Part shown: positions 17,505 through 26,358 of the stretch, piece by piece
How the letters are laid out: the number at the start of each line of letters is the position of its first letter
Position numbering within the stretch: the stretch's first letter is position 1
Assembly (NCBI GenBank): GCA_026393835.1
Contig: JAPKZK010000121.1
Coordinates: forward strand, 114,935-178,934
Length of the DNA stretch: 64,000 nt
Source: Candidatus Aminicenantota bacterium
GTDB taxonomy: Bacteria; Acidobacteriota; Aminicenantia; UBA2199
Reading direction: 5' to 3'
The notes under the pieces: model-generated
Databases searched by the model: none
What the model saw: only the letters and a program-made list of their open reading frames with translations
Told to the model about the DNA's origin: nothing
Made by a program: the position numbers and the translations under genes

Positions 17505-17769
17505 TCGGTATCTTGCCGATTCCAGGTTTCGTTGAGTTTTTGCCCACCATCAAGGGCTAAAAATCGGTCTGCCCCGTTTTTTGCCCTTTTTATGTCTACT
17601 GGCCTCGCCTTGAGACTATGAAAACTTTGCCGCCAAGAGACGGCGCGCTAAGACATCAAGGATTTTTTACCAATGCTTTTCTCTGATCTTCGCTTCTTCG
17701 CTTCTATCTTTTCCCTTCGTGCCTTTGTGGCTATTTTCACAGCAGGATTCATGGATTCATGAATGCGGT
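17505..17769. repeat. Gene-free stretch with 29-bp direct repeat (right copy) and dispersed repeat
   Basis: Holds the second copy of the 29-bp repeat at 17558-17586. From about 17620 to 17745 follows a dispersed palindromic repeat: left arm AACTTTGCCGCCAAGAGACG, right arm CTTCGTGCCTTTGTGGC. No ORF is supported here; the ORF reading into it from 17806 is excluded because the promoter overlaps. Confidence 0.75.
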
Positions 17770-17798
17770 TTGCCTTTTTTTCCCTTTTATGGTATATA
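17770..17798 (+). promoter_or_regulatory. Promoter giving a leaderless transcript
   Basis: TTGCCT, 17 bp, TATATA, then seven bases to ATG 17806. The start codon coincides with the expected transcription start. Confidence 0.55.
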
Positions 17799-17805
17799 CT
17801 GGGGC

Positions 17806-19563
17806 ATGGAATACGCATTAGAAGAACGAATCGGCAACCCGGACCTGTTTACCGGGAGAAATGAGGAAATGACTTATTTCCTTAAATGGATTAACGATAT
17901 CAAAGAAAGAAAATCCCAGAGTACCGCCCTCCTGGCCCGGCGTAAAACGGGCAAAACCGCCATCCTGGAACGGCTGTTCAATATCACCTTTTTCAAAAAC
18001 GATGGCGTCATCCCGTTTTACTATGAAATCAAAGAGAATGAAATGTGGGTGGGAGATTTTTGCCAGGATTTTTTTCTTACTTTTCTTTACCAGTACATCG
18101 CATTTAAATCCAGGAAAACCAACTACCTGGACCGGGATAAACGAAATAGCCTGAAAGAAGCAAAACAAGCAGCTATCAATGAAGGATTAGACCATTTGAC
18201 CGGGGTAATCGAAAACGTAGAATATTCCTTACGTTACAAACGCGTGGATATGCTGTGGAACACGGTTCGCGAAGCCCCCAAAACTATCGCTAAAAGCCAG
18301 GGTGAATTTATCGTACAAATGATCGATGAGTTCCAGTTCTTAAATGCCATGATCTTTCGCGATAAAGACATGAAAATTCCTGCCAAAGACCTGGCCGGGG
18401 GGTATTTAAGTTCGGCCGAAAGCAAAATCGCTCCTTTGCTGATCTCCGGCAGTTGGGTGGGCTGGCTGATGAGCGAACTTAACTCCATGCTGCCCAACCG
18501 TTTCAAATACGAATACCTGGAAAACATGCCGCAAGATGAAGCATTGGAAATGCTGTATAAATATTCCCGCTTCTTTGAAGTCCCGGTCACCGAAGAAACC
18601 GCTTACTTGATAATCAAAATCTCCGAAGGCAGCCCTTTTTATACCAGTTCCATCCTTCGTTCCCGTTACAAACATAAGGACCTGACCTCCGTTAAAGGAC
18701 TTACCGACACCCTGGATTTTGAAACCCTGGATAACCGCGGAAACATCAAATCCACCTGGATGGAGTATGTAAATACTGCTTTCAGCAAAGTCAACGACCG
18801 TAACGCCAAAAGAATCGTACTTCATTTATTTAAATATAAAGACCGGGAACTGACCCGAAAAGAAATACTCGATCAATTAAAATTGGAAATGACAGATGAA
18901 GAACTTGAAAAGAAATTGGAAGCCCTGGTTAAAGGAGATATAATAAACCAGGGGCAAACTCATTTCGATTTCCGGTGTGTCCGGGACAATATTTTCGATA
19001 AGGTGTTTCGCGGCGTCTACCAAAAAGAGATCGAACATTTCGATGTCAAGGATATAGGCAGGGAATACGCAAAGTCCTTTGAAAAATTGAAGCGCCAATA
19101 TCGGCGGTTACAGGGAAAATACCACTCCCAGAAGGGTTATTTCGCGGAATATTTAATACTGGATCAATTAACATACCGGGCCGGTAAAAACAATGCTTTG
19201 TTCACAGCCGTTACCCGTTATTTACCCGGGGATTTTAATTTTTGTGAATATTCCCGGGTATGGCGGTACGATAGTTCCCCGGAGTATTCAAGGAATTTCA
19301 GCGTCGATATATTTGCCCGTGCCGTGCGGGCGGAAGATTATTCCATTATCGGTGAAGTGAAGAGCCGTGAAGTTAAAAAGTTTTCAAAAGAAGAGGCGGT
19401 TACTTTTGAAAGAAAATTTGCAGAGGTTAGAAAGCATGAGAATATAGAGCGGGCAGTGGGATTTATATATTCCCGCTGTGGGTTTACCGCGGATGCGGAA
19501 GAGTATTGCAAAGAAAAAGGCATTGCCTGCAGCGACGACGAGAGATGGATAAACTTCTGCTGA
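17806..19563 (+). CDS. AAA ATPase with C-terminal restriction-endonuclease-like domain
   Basis: 585 aa. P-loop variant ARRKTGKTA at residues 44-52 (Ala for the first Gly), Walker B FIVQMIDEF at about 167-175. A winged-helix-like region about 380-430 contains LTRKEILDQLKLEMTDEELEKKL. The last ~100 residues contain NFSVDIFARAV and YSIIGEVKSRE, the D and ExK of a PD-(D/E)XK fold. It resembles archaeal-type ATPase/DUF234 proteins. Distinct from the protein at 14740 in all parts except the overall plan. ATG 17806 follows a promoter with no leader. Confidence 0.78.
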   Translation: MEYALEERIGNPDLFTGRNEEMTYFLKWINDIKERKSQSTALLARRKTGKTAILERLFNITFFKNDGVIPFYYEIKENEMWVGDFCQDFFLTFLYQYIAFKSRKTNYLDRDKRNSLKEAKQAAINEGLDHLTGVIENVEYSLRYKRVDMLWNTVREAPKTIAKSQGEFIVQMIDEFQFLNAMIFRDKDMKIPAKDLAGGYLSSAESKIAPLLISGSWVGWLMSELNSMLPNRFKYEYLENMPQDEALEMLYKYSRFFEVPVTEETAYLIIKISEGSPFYTSSILRSRYKHKDLTSVKGLTDTLDFETLDNRGNIKSTWMEYVNTAFSKVNDRNAKRIVLHLFKYKDRELTRKEILDQLKLEMTDEELEKKLEALVKGDIINQGQTHFDFRCVRDNIFDKVFRGVYQKEIEHFDVKDIGREYAKSFEKLKRQYRRLQGKYHSQKGYFAEYLILDQLTYRAGKNNALFTAVTRYLPGDFNFCEYSRVWRYDSSPEYSRNFSVDIFARAVRAEDYSIIGEVKSREVKKFSKEEAVTFERKFAEVRKHENIERAVGFIYSRCGFTADAEEYCKEKGIACSDDERWINFC

Positions 19564-19719
19564 TTTTATTTTTATTGTGACCACTCACAACCTATCCACC
19601 TTCTCTCATTTTTCGAAACGGGATAGTTACTTTTATTACGAATTACGTGGTGCATTTCATTTCTCTTTTATTGTATAATTATCAATTGTAAAATAGTTTT
19701 TTTTAAAAGGAGGATAAAA

Positions 19720-20517
19720 ATGACTGCCAACAAAAAAACGGCGGGGTTCAAAAAAATGATGCGCGACTCTATCCCATGCTTATTACTGGTATTTTCTTTG
19801 TTAATAGGAATCGAACTGGATTTCTGCCAGGAAGCTTTCAAAATGGATGAAAACATGTTCCAGAAATTCAAACTGGCTAAACGGATGTTTGAAAAAGGCC
19901 AGGATCTCTTTCTTAAAGAGAAGTACGGCAAAGCAGAGGGGGCCCTTCTACAATGCCTGGAGAATTTTCCCAATTATTCCCAGGCGGATTATTTCCTCTC
20001 GCAACTCTATTATCAAAAAGGAGATTTTGGAAAGGCCCTGGAACATATTAATAAAGCCAAAGCAAACTATAAATTTATGGCCGACCTCCTGGTGGCTTCG
20101 CAGCAAAAATACCTCGATGAATTGAGAATCGAAAAACAAGAGATTCAGAATATCCTGCCTTCAATATCAAATAAGGAAGAACTTGAAAAAGCGAAGAATA
20201 AAATCGAAATAATTAATTCCCGGATGAATGACCCCCTGCCCCTGGTAGCGGAGATGTCCGCGGATTATTATTATTTTACCGGCAACATTTTTATGAAAAT
20301 GAAGAAATTCAATGAAGCCCATGCTAATTATCTTGAAGCTTTAAAATTAAACCCTTTGCATGGCAATGCCAGTAATAACCTGGCCAGTCTTTATTTTATG
20401 ATCAAAAAGTATCAACAAGCATTGGATTACCTTAACCAGGCCGAAGCCAACGGCGTCAAGATCAACCCGGAATTTAAAAAAGCAATTCTAAAAGCCCTGG
20501 AAAAGGGAAATGGCTGA
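19720..20517 (+). CDS. TPR-repeat protein, membrane-anchored or exported
   Basis: 265 aa. An N-terminal hydrophobic helix (about residues 18-35, after a Lys-rich start) suggests export or anchoring. Two blocks of tetratricopeptide repeats follow: about 50-120 (KLAKRMFEKGQDLFLKEKYG, DYFLSQLYYQKGDFGKALEH) and about 185-260, separated by a coiled-coil linker. AGGAGG precedes ATG 19720. A protein-interaction scaffold; partner unknown. Confidence 0.8.
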   Translation: MTANKKTAGFKKMMRDSIPCLLLVFSLLIGIELDFCQEAFKMDENMFQKFKLAKRMFEKGQDLFLKEKYGKAEGALLQCLENFPNYSQADYFLSQLYYQKGDFGKALEHINKAKANYKFMADLLVASQQKYLDELRIEKQEIQNILPSISNKEELEKAKNKIEIINSRMNDPLPLVAEMSADYYYFTGNIFMKMKKFNEAHANYLEALKLNPLHGNASNNLASLYFMIKKYQQALDYLNQAEANGVKINPEFKKAILKALEKGNG

Positions 20518-20580
20518 CGACCTTACGCCGGGAAACCCGGATGGAGGTAATGAGGAAACAAGGAAACGAGGTAATGGCGA

Positions 20581-20994
20581 ATGAATAATTCGAAAAAAGT
20601 AGTCGGCCACAGGTTAATAAAAGTACCTAAAGCCAAAGCCCCGGAGGGTCTTACACTAACCCTGGAAAAACAAGCAAAAATTCTTATAGACACGGTACTC
20701 AAACCGGCGCACATTACCCCACAGCAGGAAAATACAAACTTGAACCATATCGTCGATATTTATTCCAAATGGCAAGGCCACTACTTTTACTTCTGTGCGG
20801 AATATCATTACCCCGACCCAAAGGCCAAAACACCCTCTTTCGAAACGAAATTTGCCCGCCTGGACTATGTGGGGGATATCCGTTTCAACCTCTCCTACAT
20901 GGGCCGCACGGGAAAATGGGAAAAGATTTTCATCGATTTAACCATAGACGAATGCCTGGATGCCATCCAAAACCAACCTTTTTTCTATCCATAG
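20581..20994 (+). CDS. Conserved hypothetical protein
   Basis: 137 aa. The C-terminal part (KWQGHYFYFCAEYHYPDP, then SFETKFARLDYVGDIRFNLS and DLTIDECLDAI) is a pattern I recall from small conserved proteins of unknown function in many bacteria. No catalytic motif or membrane segment. It lies 63 bp after the TPR gene on the same strand; the gap has GAGGTAATG twice. Confidence 0.65.
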   Translation: MNNSKKVVGHRLIKVPKAKAPEGLTLTLEKQAKILIDTVLKPAHITPQQENTNLNHIVDIYSKWQGHYFYFCAEYHYPDPKAKTPSFETKFARLDYVGDIRFNLSYMGRTGKWEKIFIDLTIDECLDAIQNQPFFYP

Positions 20995-21182
20995 ACATAG
21001 CCGCTAAGAAAGCGAAGACACGCGAAGAAAGTAAGAAGGTGAGAGGGTGAGAGGGTGAGAAAAAGATGGAAACGGGCGCACACGGGGGCGCACACGGGGG
21101 CGCGCCCCTACGGAAACCTAATCCCTGATTCCTGACTCCTGATTTTTTTTCATCATTCATCATTCTATCTTAAAAATACCCT
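20995..21182. repeat. Low-complexity intergenic repeats
   Basis: Contains a GCTAAGAAAGCGAAGACACG segment related to the dispersed repeats, a GTGAGAGG unit three times from about 21039, and GGGGGCGCACAC-type duplications ending in GCGCGCCCCTACGG near 21112. The last resembles the palindrome near 62968. Confidence 0.6.
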
Positions 21183-22613
21183 TCACGCTCGCTGAAGATA
21201 CCGACCTGAACCTTTTTCAAATTTTACAACGCCCTGTTCGTAGGCGATTTCCCCGTTAATCATTACCATATACGGCTTGCCTTTGATCCGAAATCCCTCA
21301 TAAATGCTGGTGTCACAGTTGTGAAGATGCGTTTTAGCGGAGATGAAACCTTCCGCTTTGGGGTCCCATAATAGGATATCCGCATCGGCCCCCTTTACCA
21401 GGGCGCCCTTTCGCGGATAAAGTCCGAATACCCTGGCCGGCATGGTGGAAGTTAGCGCCACCCACTGGTTCAGGGAAATTTTTTTCTCCAACACCCCGTA
21501 AGTATACAGCAGCGCCATGCGGTGCTGCACCCCGGCCGCCCCGCCGGGTATCTTTGTAAAATCATCGACGCCCCTGTCTTTCTGGCCTTTCATATTAAAC
21601 GGGCAGTGATCCGTAGACACTACCTGGATTTTATTGTTTTTCAGGGCGTCCCACAAAATCACCGGGTCCACATCGGAGCGCAGCGGCGGGCTCATGACAT
21701 ACGCCGCTCCCCCGAAACCCGGTCTTTCATACTCGCTCCTATCCAAAATCAAGTACTGGGGGCAGGTTTCCACTACCACATCCAGATTCTTATAGGGTAA
21801 ATCGACTATTTTCAACAACGCCGGGGCCCCGGAAAGATGAACGATGTAAACGGGACAATACGCGGTTGCGGCCAAATATAAGGCCCGGGAAAGCGCTTCC
21901 GCTTCCACGCTGGGGGGCCTGGACATAGCATAATTTTTGGGCCCGGAGTTTTGCACTTCCAGTTTGAATTTTTTTTGTAGGTACGCGATGACCTCATCAT
22001 ACTCGCAGTGTACAAGTACCCGGGCTTTTAATTTCGCGGCTTCGTCCATAACCGCCAGGATATATTTATCATCCAGACCGATGGTCTGTTTGTAAGCCAT
22101 ATACACTTTAAAAGAAGAAATGCCTTCTTTTTCGACGCACTGTCGCATTTCCCCGGGGATATTTTCATTCCAGGAAGTAATACTCATATGCAGACCGTAA
22201 TCGCAAAGGGACTTTTTGGCGGCTTCTTTCCTCTCATATAACGCTTCCGACAGCGGCTGCCCGGGCTCCGGTGTGACAAAGTCGATAATGGAAGTCGTAC
22301 CCCCGGCAATCGCTGCGCGGGTCCCGGTTTCAAAATCATCGGAGGAAAACTGGCCGCCGCCGATGGACAGTTCCATATGCACATGGGGATCGACGCCGCC
22401 GGGCAGCACATAAAGTCCGGCGGCGTCGATGATCTTTGCCCCCGGCTCGATTACTTCAAGGTGCTTGCCCAACAATCGGATTTTACCGTCAGCCACAAGA
22501 ATGTCCCCTTTAAAGGAATCCACCGCCGTTACGACATGACCGTTTTTAATCAATAACGGGGCCCGGCCGGCGTCTTTCCTCTTGCTGCTGTTTTTTCTCT
22601 CCCGGGTCGGCAT
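21183..22613 (-). CDS. hydA: Dihydropyrimidinase / hydantoinase
   Basis: 476 aa, normal length for the family. Metal ligands are visible in PGGVDPHVHMEL (about residues 71-82), the carboxylated-lysine region SSFKVYMAYK (about 163-172), the histidines in RVLVHCEYD and YIVHLSGA, and STDHCPF. The late PGGAAGVQHR loop is diagnostic of dihydropyrimidinases. The enzyme hydrolyses dihydrouracil/dihydrothymine or hydantoins to N-carbamoyl amino acids in the cytoplasm. It follows the PLP enzyme gene by about 20 bp and probably shares its transcript. Confidence 0.93.
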   Translation of the reverse strand: MPTRERKNSSKRKDAGRAPLLIKNGHVVTAVDSFKGDILVADGKIRLLGKHLEVIEPGAKIIDAAGLYVLPGGVDPHVHMELSIGGGQFSSDDFETGTRAAIAGGTTSIIDFVTPEPGQPLSEALYERKEAAKKSLCDYGLHMSITSWNENIPGEMRQCVEKEGISSFKVYMAYKQTIGLDDKYILAVMDEAAKLKARVLVHCEYDEVIAYLQKKFKLEVQNSGPKNYAMSRPPSVEAEALSRALYLAATAYCPVYIVHLSGAPALLKIVDLPYKNLDVVVETCPQYLILDRSEYERPGFGGAAYVMSPPLRSDVDPVILWDALKNNKIQVVSTDHCPFNMKGQKDRGVDDFTKIPGGAAGVQHRMALLYTYGVLEKKISLNQWVALTSTMPARVFGLYPRKGALVKGADADILLWDPKAEGFISAKTHLHNCDTSIYEGFRIKGKPYMVMINGEIAYEQGVVKFEKGSGRYLQRA

Positions 22614-22633
22614 ATTCGCTTTCCTTTTCCTTC

Positions 22634-24112
22634 TTATAATTCTTTCAACAACCCGGTCATGCCGTTGAATTCGTTGATCAATTCATCCCACCGGGCAGGC
22701 TGTTGAAAAACTTTTTGCCAGATTTCCCGGTCATACCACAACTGGTCCAGGTCTTCCACTTCTTTTTCTTGCTGCTCTCTCCAGGTAAAGTATTTCAGGT
22801 TATGGATTGTTTTTTGATCCATATAAGTTAATTCCCTGGAATGGTCTACCGTGACGCCGTGGAGGCATTTTTCCAGGTCTTTGGCCGCCTGCAGCGTCGA
22901 GTATTCGCCCCGCTCCCCTTGCAATTCCAGGAGCCGCGAGCGGTACATGTCGGCCGAATCGGTGAAAACTGTAAAGATTATATCGTCCGCTGTCATTTCA
23001 AAGTATTTGGCTGTTTTGATTGCCGACAGCAAGTTGGCAATGGAGGAGATGCCCAGTAAATCCAGTTTGCCCACCACATCCGCGGAAGCGCCCGAGTCAA
23101 GTAAGTATTCTTTACCCTTTTCTTCGTTAAATAAGCGGAAAAGGCGCATGCAGTATTCGTCGTCGATGGCAGTGACCAGGTTGGTGTTTCTTACATTGTG
23201 TACCCAGGGCACATGCTTGTCGCCGATGCCTTCGATGCGGTGCCCGCCGAAACCGTTATAAAGCAGCGTGGGGCACTGCAGCGCCTCGGATGCCGCCACT
23301 TTGATAAAGGGGAACAGCGTCCGCAAATAATCGCCGGCGCCGATAGTCCCGGCGGAACCTGTGGCGGATACATATGCCGCCAACATGCTCTTTTTATTTT
23401 TTATTTTGTTATATACTTCTTCGATGGCAGAGCCGGTGACCGTATAATGCCAGGCGGGGTTTCCGAATTCATCGAACTGGTTGAAGATAATGCAATCGGG
23501 CCGGGTTCTACGTATTTCCCAGCATTTATCATAGATTTCTTTGACATTGGATTCGCAGCCCGGGGTGGCGATGACTTCCGCGCCGATTTCTTCCAGCCAT
23601 TGGAACCGCTCTCTGCTCATCTGTTCCGGCAGGATGGCCACGGCAGTGCAGCCCATTAAAAAGGAATCGAAAGCGCCGCCGCGGCAGTAATTACCGGTGG
23701 AGGGCCATACGGCTTTGTGATAAGTGGGATCGAAGCGGCCCGTAATGATCCGGGGGGCCAGGCAACCGTATGCGGCGCCCACTTTATGGGCGCCGGTGGG
23801 GAAATATTTACCCACCAACGCCACGATCCGCGCAGCGACGCCGGTTAACTCCCGCGGCAGTTCTATATAATTGACTTCCCCGAAAAACCCGCCTTTTTCT
23901 TTGGGCTCATTCTTCCAGGTAATCCTGAATAGATTCAATGGGTGGCGGTCCCACAATCCGATATTTTTCAATTTTTCTTTTATCTTTGCCGGGACCAGGT
24001 CCGGGTTTTTCATTTGTGCAAAGGTGGGCAGAATAATCCCTTTCTCGCGGAACCGCTTCACGCTCTTCAGCAGGATTGTTCGATCGACCACTTTATCGAT
24101 AATCTCAATCAT
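22634..24112 (-). CDS. PLP-dependent enzyme, fold type II (beta-lyase/synthase superfamily)
   Basis: 492 aa. Schiff-base lysine in TGAHKVGAAYG (about residues 106-116), substrate loop PSTGNYCRGGA (about 136-146), phosphate-binding glycine loop SATGSAGTIGAGDYL (about 258-272). It belongs with tryptophan-synthase-beta/cysteine-synthase-like enzymes but has long N- and C-terminal extensions. AGGAG precedes the ATG. Neighbouring dihydropyrimidinase suggests a catabolic pair acting on an amino acid made from a hydantoin or pyrimidine; the substrate cannot be read from sequence. Confidence 0.78.
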   Translation of the reverse strand: MIEIIDKVVDRTILLKSVKRFREKGIILPTFAQMKNPDLVPAKIKEKLKNIGLWDRHPLNLFRITWKNEPKEKGGFFGEVNYIELPRELTGVAARIVALVGKYFPTGAHKVGAAYGCLAPRIITGRFDPTYHKAVWPSTGNYCRGGAFDSFLMGCTAVAILPEQMSRERFQWLEEIGAEVIATPGCESNVKEIYDKCWEIRRTRPDCIIFNQFDEFGNPAWHYTVTGSAIEEVYNKIKNKKSMLAAYVSATGSAGTIGAGDYLRTLFPFIKVAASEALQCPTLLYNGFGGHRIEGIGDKHVPWVHNVRNTNLVTAIDDEYCMRLFRLFNEEKGKEYLLDSGASADVVGKLDLLGISSIANLLSAIKTAKYFEMTADDIIFTVFTDSADMYRSRLLELQGERGEYSTLQAAKDLEKCLHGVTVDHSRELTYMDQKTIHNLKYFTWREQQEKEVEDLDQLWYDREIWQKVFQQPARWDELINEFNGMTGLLKEL

Positions 24113-24336
24113 TTTAGCTCCTATATTCTATATTATATATTCTTTTATTTGCAGATTTCGTAAGCATCTAACATGCTGTATCCTGTATATTGTATACGAT
24201 ATACGAAAAGAGTCAAGTTTTTTCAAAAGTGCTTTTACTTACAATCTTGCGTAATGGCGCTGCAAACGGGACCCCCGGCATGGGGCGAGAGGGCGGAGCG
24301 GCGCGTGGGGAGCGTGGAGCGTGGAGCGGCGAGCGG

Positions 24337-26358
24337 TTAATTATTGATAATAAAATACCTGCTGCCTATTCCGTCTGCGTTGCCCTTATTATCCGTAACC
24401 ATCCAGGCAATGGTATGAACCCCATTTTTATAAGCCGTGGTATCGAGAATAAAATACCCTACAGCGCCGCTGCTGTTGGCATAACCGGGAAAGAGTTTTT
24501 CTATATCCGGGCGATATATATCATAGACGGGTTTCCCCAGGTCGACCCCATCCACCGTCACGTGAATGGTTGACCCGTCTTTGGGTATCATATTGGGCGC
24601 CGGCGTTAATGCCCAGCCATAGATGATAAAGTTTTTCCCTGAGGCAGTACCCCCCTGCGCCGGCGTATCGATGGCGCCAAAAGGCTTGACTGCAGTTTTA
24701 TTAGCGACGGTTATGGTTTTAGAACCCAGTTTTACTTCGCGGCCTTCCTGGTCGACGGCGAACGCATTCAATGTATATTTGCCGTTTCCACCGCCGGGTA
24801 AGCAATTGGTCAACAACATGTACCCCCATCCGGCCCGGTAATTTTGCGGGTAACCGGGGTAGGCTTTCTCGACGTCCGGCCGGGCGCCTTCCACGAATGA
24901 GCCGTCGCCGATATAGGTGTTGCCGCTGTAAATCTTCACGCGCTGCACGCCGATATCATCCAGGGCCCAACCTGTCGTCGCGATACTCCCGCTAACGGTC
25001 GAGCCGTCCGCGGGCGTCGCAAAATCGCCGAAAGGAACAGCGGCGCCGCCGGTATTAAATACCGTCAGCGTTACATTTACAGACTGCGGGGAATTTACGG
25101 CGATGGGGTCCTCAATGGTAATTGTGCCGCGGTGGGTCCCGGGTGGTAAGCCGGTTGGATTGACCGATATACCCACCACAGCCGGACCGGTCCCGGAAGA
25201 TGGCTCTATATTTATCCAGGGAGATTGGGTGGAAGCCTTCCAGTTCAATATTTTTCCGGCGCTGATTTCGATGCGCAAAACCTGCGAAGGGGTGCGATTT
25301 CCATCTTTATCGCTGCCGAAATTTAATTGCGATCTATTTAAAATGATTTGAGGGGGCATGTTGGGGGGGTCCATTAATTGATAATATTCATAGGGGAGTA
25401 AAAAGGTCACATCCCGCTGAACCAAAAAATCCAGTACTTTTATATAAACGTTAAAATCTTCAGGGAGCCAGCTTATGGGATGTAAATGTAGAACGAGGTA
25501 ATCTTCATCCGGGGTATAATGCAGGACAAACGAATCATAATCCGGTTTGCAAGCGGACGTTTCAAGCCAATTCCTTTTGTCTAAAACCATCTTTGAAGAA
25601 GAAGGGTTGCCAAAGAACCAGACTTTTAATTCCGGTATCGAGTCGAAAGCAATCGTGGTATTGGCATCATTTTTATTCGCGGGGGCCCCAAATACATGAA
25701 GGGTAATGCCCAATTTTTCCTTTGCCAGGTTTTGGGCCTTGATAAAATGTTCTTTTTGCTGCGCCAAAGGGGTATTGAAAAACTCCCAATAGTGCTCTCC
25801 CTGTTCATTTACCAGGTCTAAAACATGGTCATACCCATGATTAAAAATCTCGAAATATTCAAGACTTTCAAGTTGTTTTAGCCGGTCAAAGAATTCGGCG
25901 TTCCCCCTCTCCAGGTAATTGCAGATAAGACCGATACACATTTTTATTTGTCTCCCTTTCATGTAGTCCAACAATCGGGTCCATTGGGGATATAGAACAT
26001 TGACAGGATCATAACGCATATCGTCGGCTTTTAAAAAGTTTACCTGTTTGAAAACAATGATCGAAATGGTTTGCGTGGAGATTGCATTGTTGGTATCCTT
26101 TGCTTCGACTTTTACTTCGACGGTGCACTTATGACCGGGGGCGGTAAACAGGGCTTCATTAACCGGCCCCGGTTGTGTTATCGCACCTTCGCTGACCCAC
26201 CAGCGGAACGTATATTCCCGCGCATCGACATTCCCGCCCTTTAATAGGGCAGTAATAGTGAGCGACCGGTTGATTTTTAAGAGTCTCTTCGGACAAACCA
26301 ATGATACCTCTACATCATTAAACGTCGAAAAAATTTTCAAAGCTTGCTTATTTTCCAT
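24337..26358 (-). CDS. Polysaccharide-deacetylase-like protein with BACON and Ig-like domains
   Basis: 673 aa. Order: N-terminal Ig-like domain (1-105); deacetylase-like barrel (about 108-320) with KADDMRYDP and FNHGYDH resembling the NodB/DUF2334 DD and HxxxH metal sites; BACON/Ig domain (about 325-420, PQIILNRSQLNFGSD..SPWINIEPSSG); two C-terminal modules with GWALDDIGV..GARPDVEKAYPGYPQNYRAGWGY and GWALTPAPN..YRPDIEKLFPGYANSSGAVG. No signal peptide is visible, although every domain type is normally extracellular. Overlaps its larger neighbour by 11 bp; the two share the last three domains. Confidence 0.7.
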   Translation of the reverse strand: MENKQALKIFSTFNDVEVSLVCPKRLLKINRSLTITALLKGGNVDAREYTFRWWVSEGAITQPGPVNEALFTAPGHKCTVEVKVEAKDTNNAISTQTISIIVFKQVNFLKADDMRYDPVNVLYPQWTRLLDYMKGRQIKMCIGLICNYLERGNAEFFDRLKQLESLEYFEIFNHGYDHVLDLVNEQGEHYWEFFNTPLAQQKEHFIKAQNLAKEKLGITLHVFGAPANKNDANTTIAFDSIPELKVWFFGNPSSSKMVLDKRNWLETSACKPDYDSFVLHYTPDEDYLVLHLHPISWLPEDFNVYIKVLDFLVQRDVTFLLPYEYYQLMDPPNMPPQIILNRSQLNFGSDKDGNRTPSQVLRIEISAGKILNWKASTQSPWINIEPSSGTGPAVVGISVNPTGLPPGTHRGTITIEDPIAVNSPQSVNVTLTVFNTGGAAVPFGDFATPADGSTVSGSIATTGWALDDIGVQRVKIYSGNTYIGDGSFVEGARPDVEKAYPGYPQNYRAGWGYMLLTNCLPGGGNGKYTLNAFAVDQEGREVKLGSKTITVANKTAVKPFGAIDTPAQGGTASGKNFIIYGWALTPAPNMIPKDGSTIHVTVDGVDLGKPVYDIYRPDIEKLFPGYANSSGAVGYFILDTTAYKNGVHTIAWMVTDNKGNADGIGSRYFIINN

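Noticed and set aside
17719..17805. N-terminal extension of the ATPase-nuclease gene
   Set aside because: The extra 29 codons overlap a dispersed repeat and the promoter; ATG 17806 fits better.
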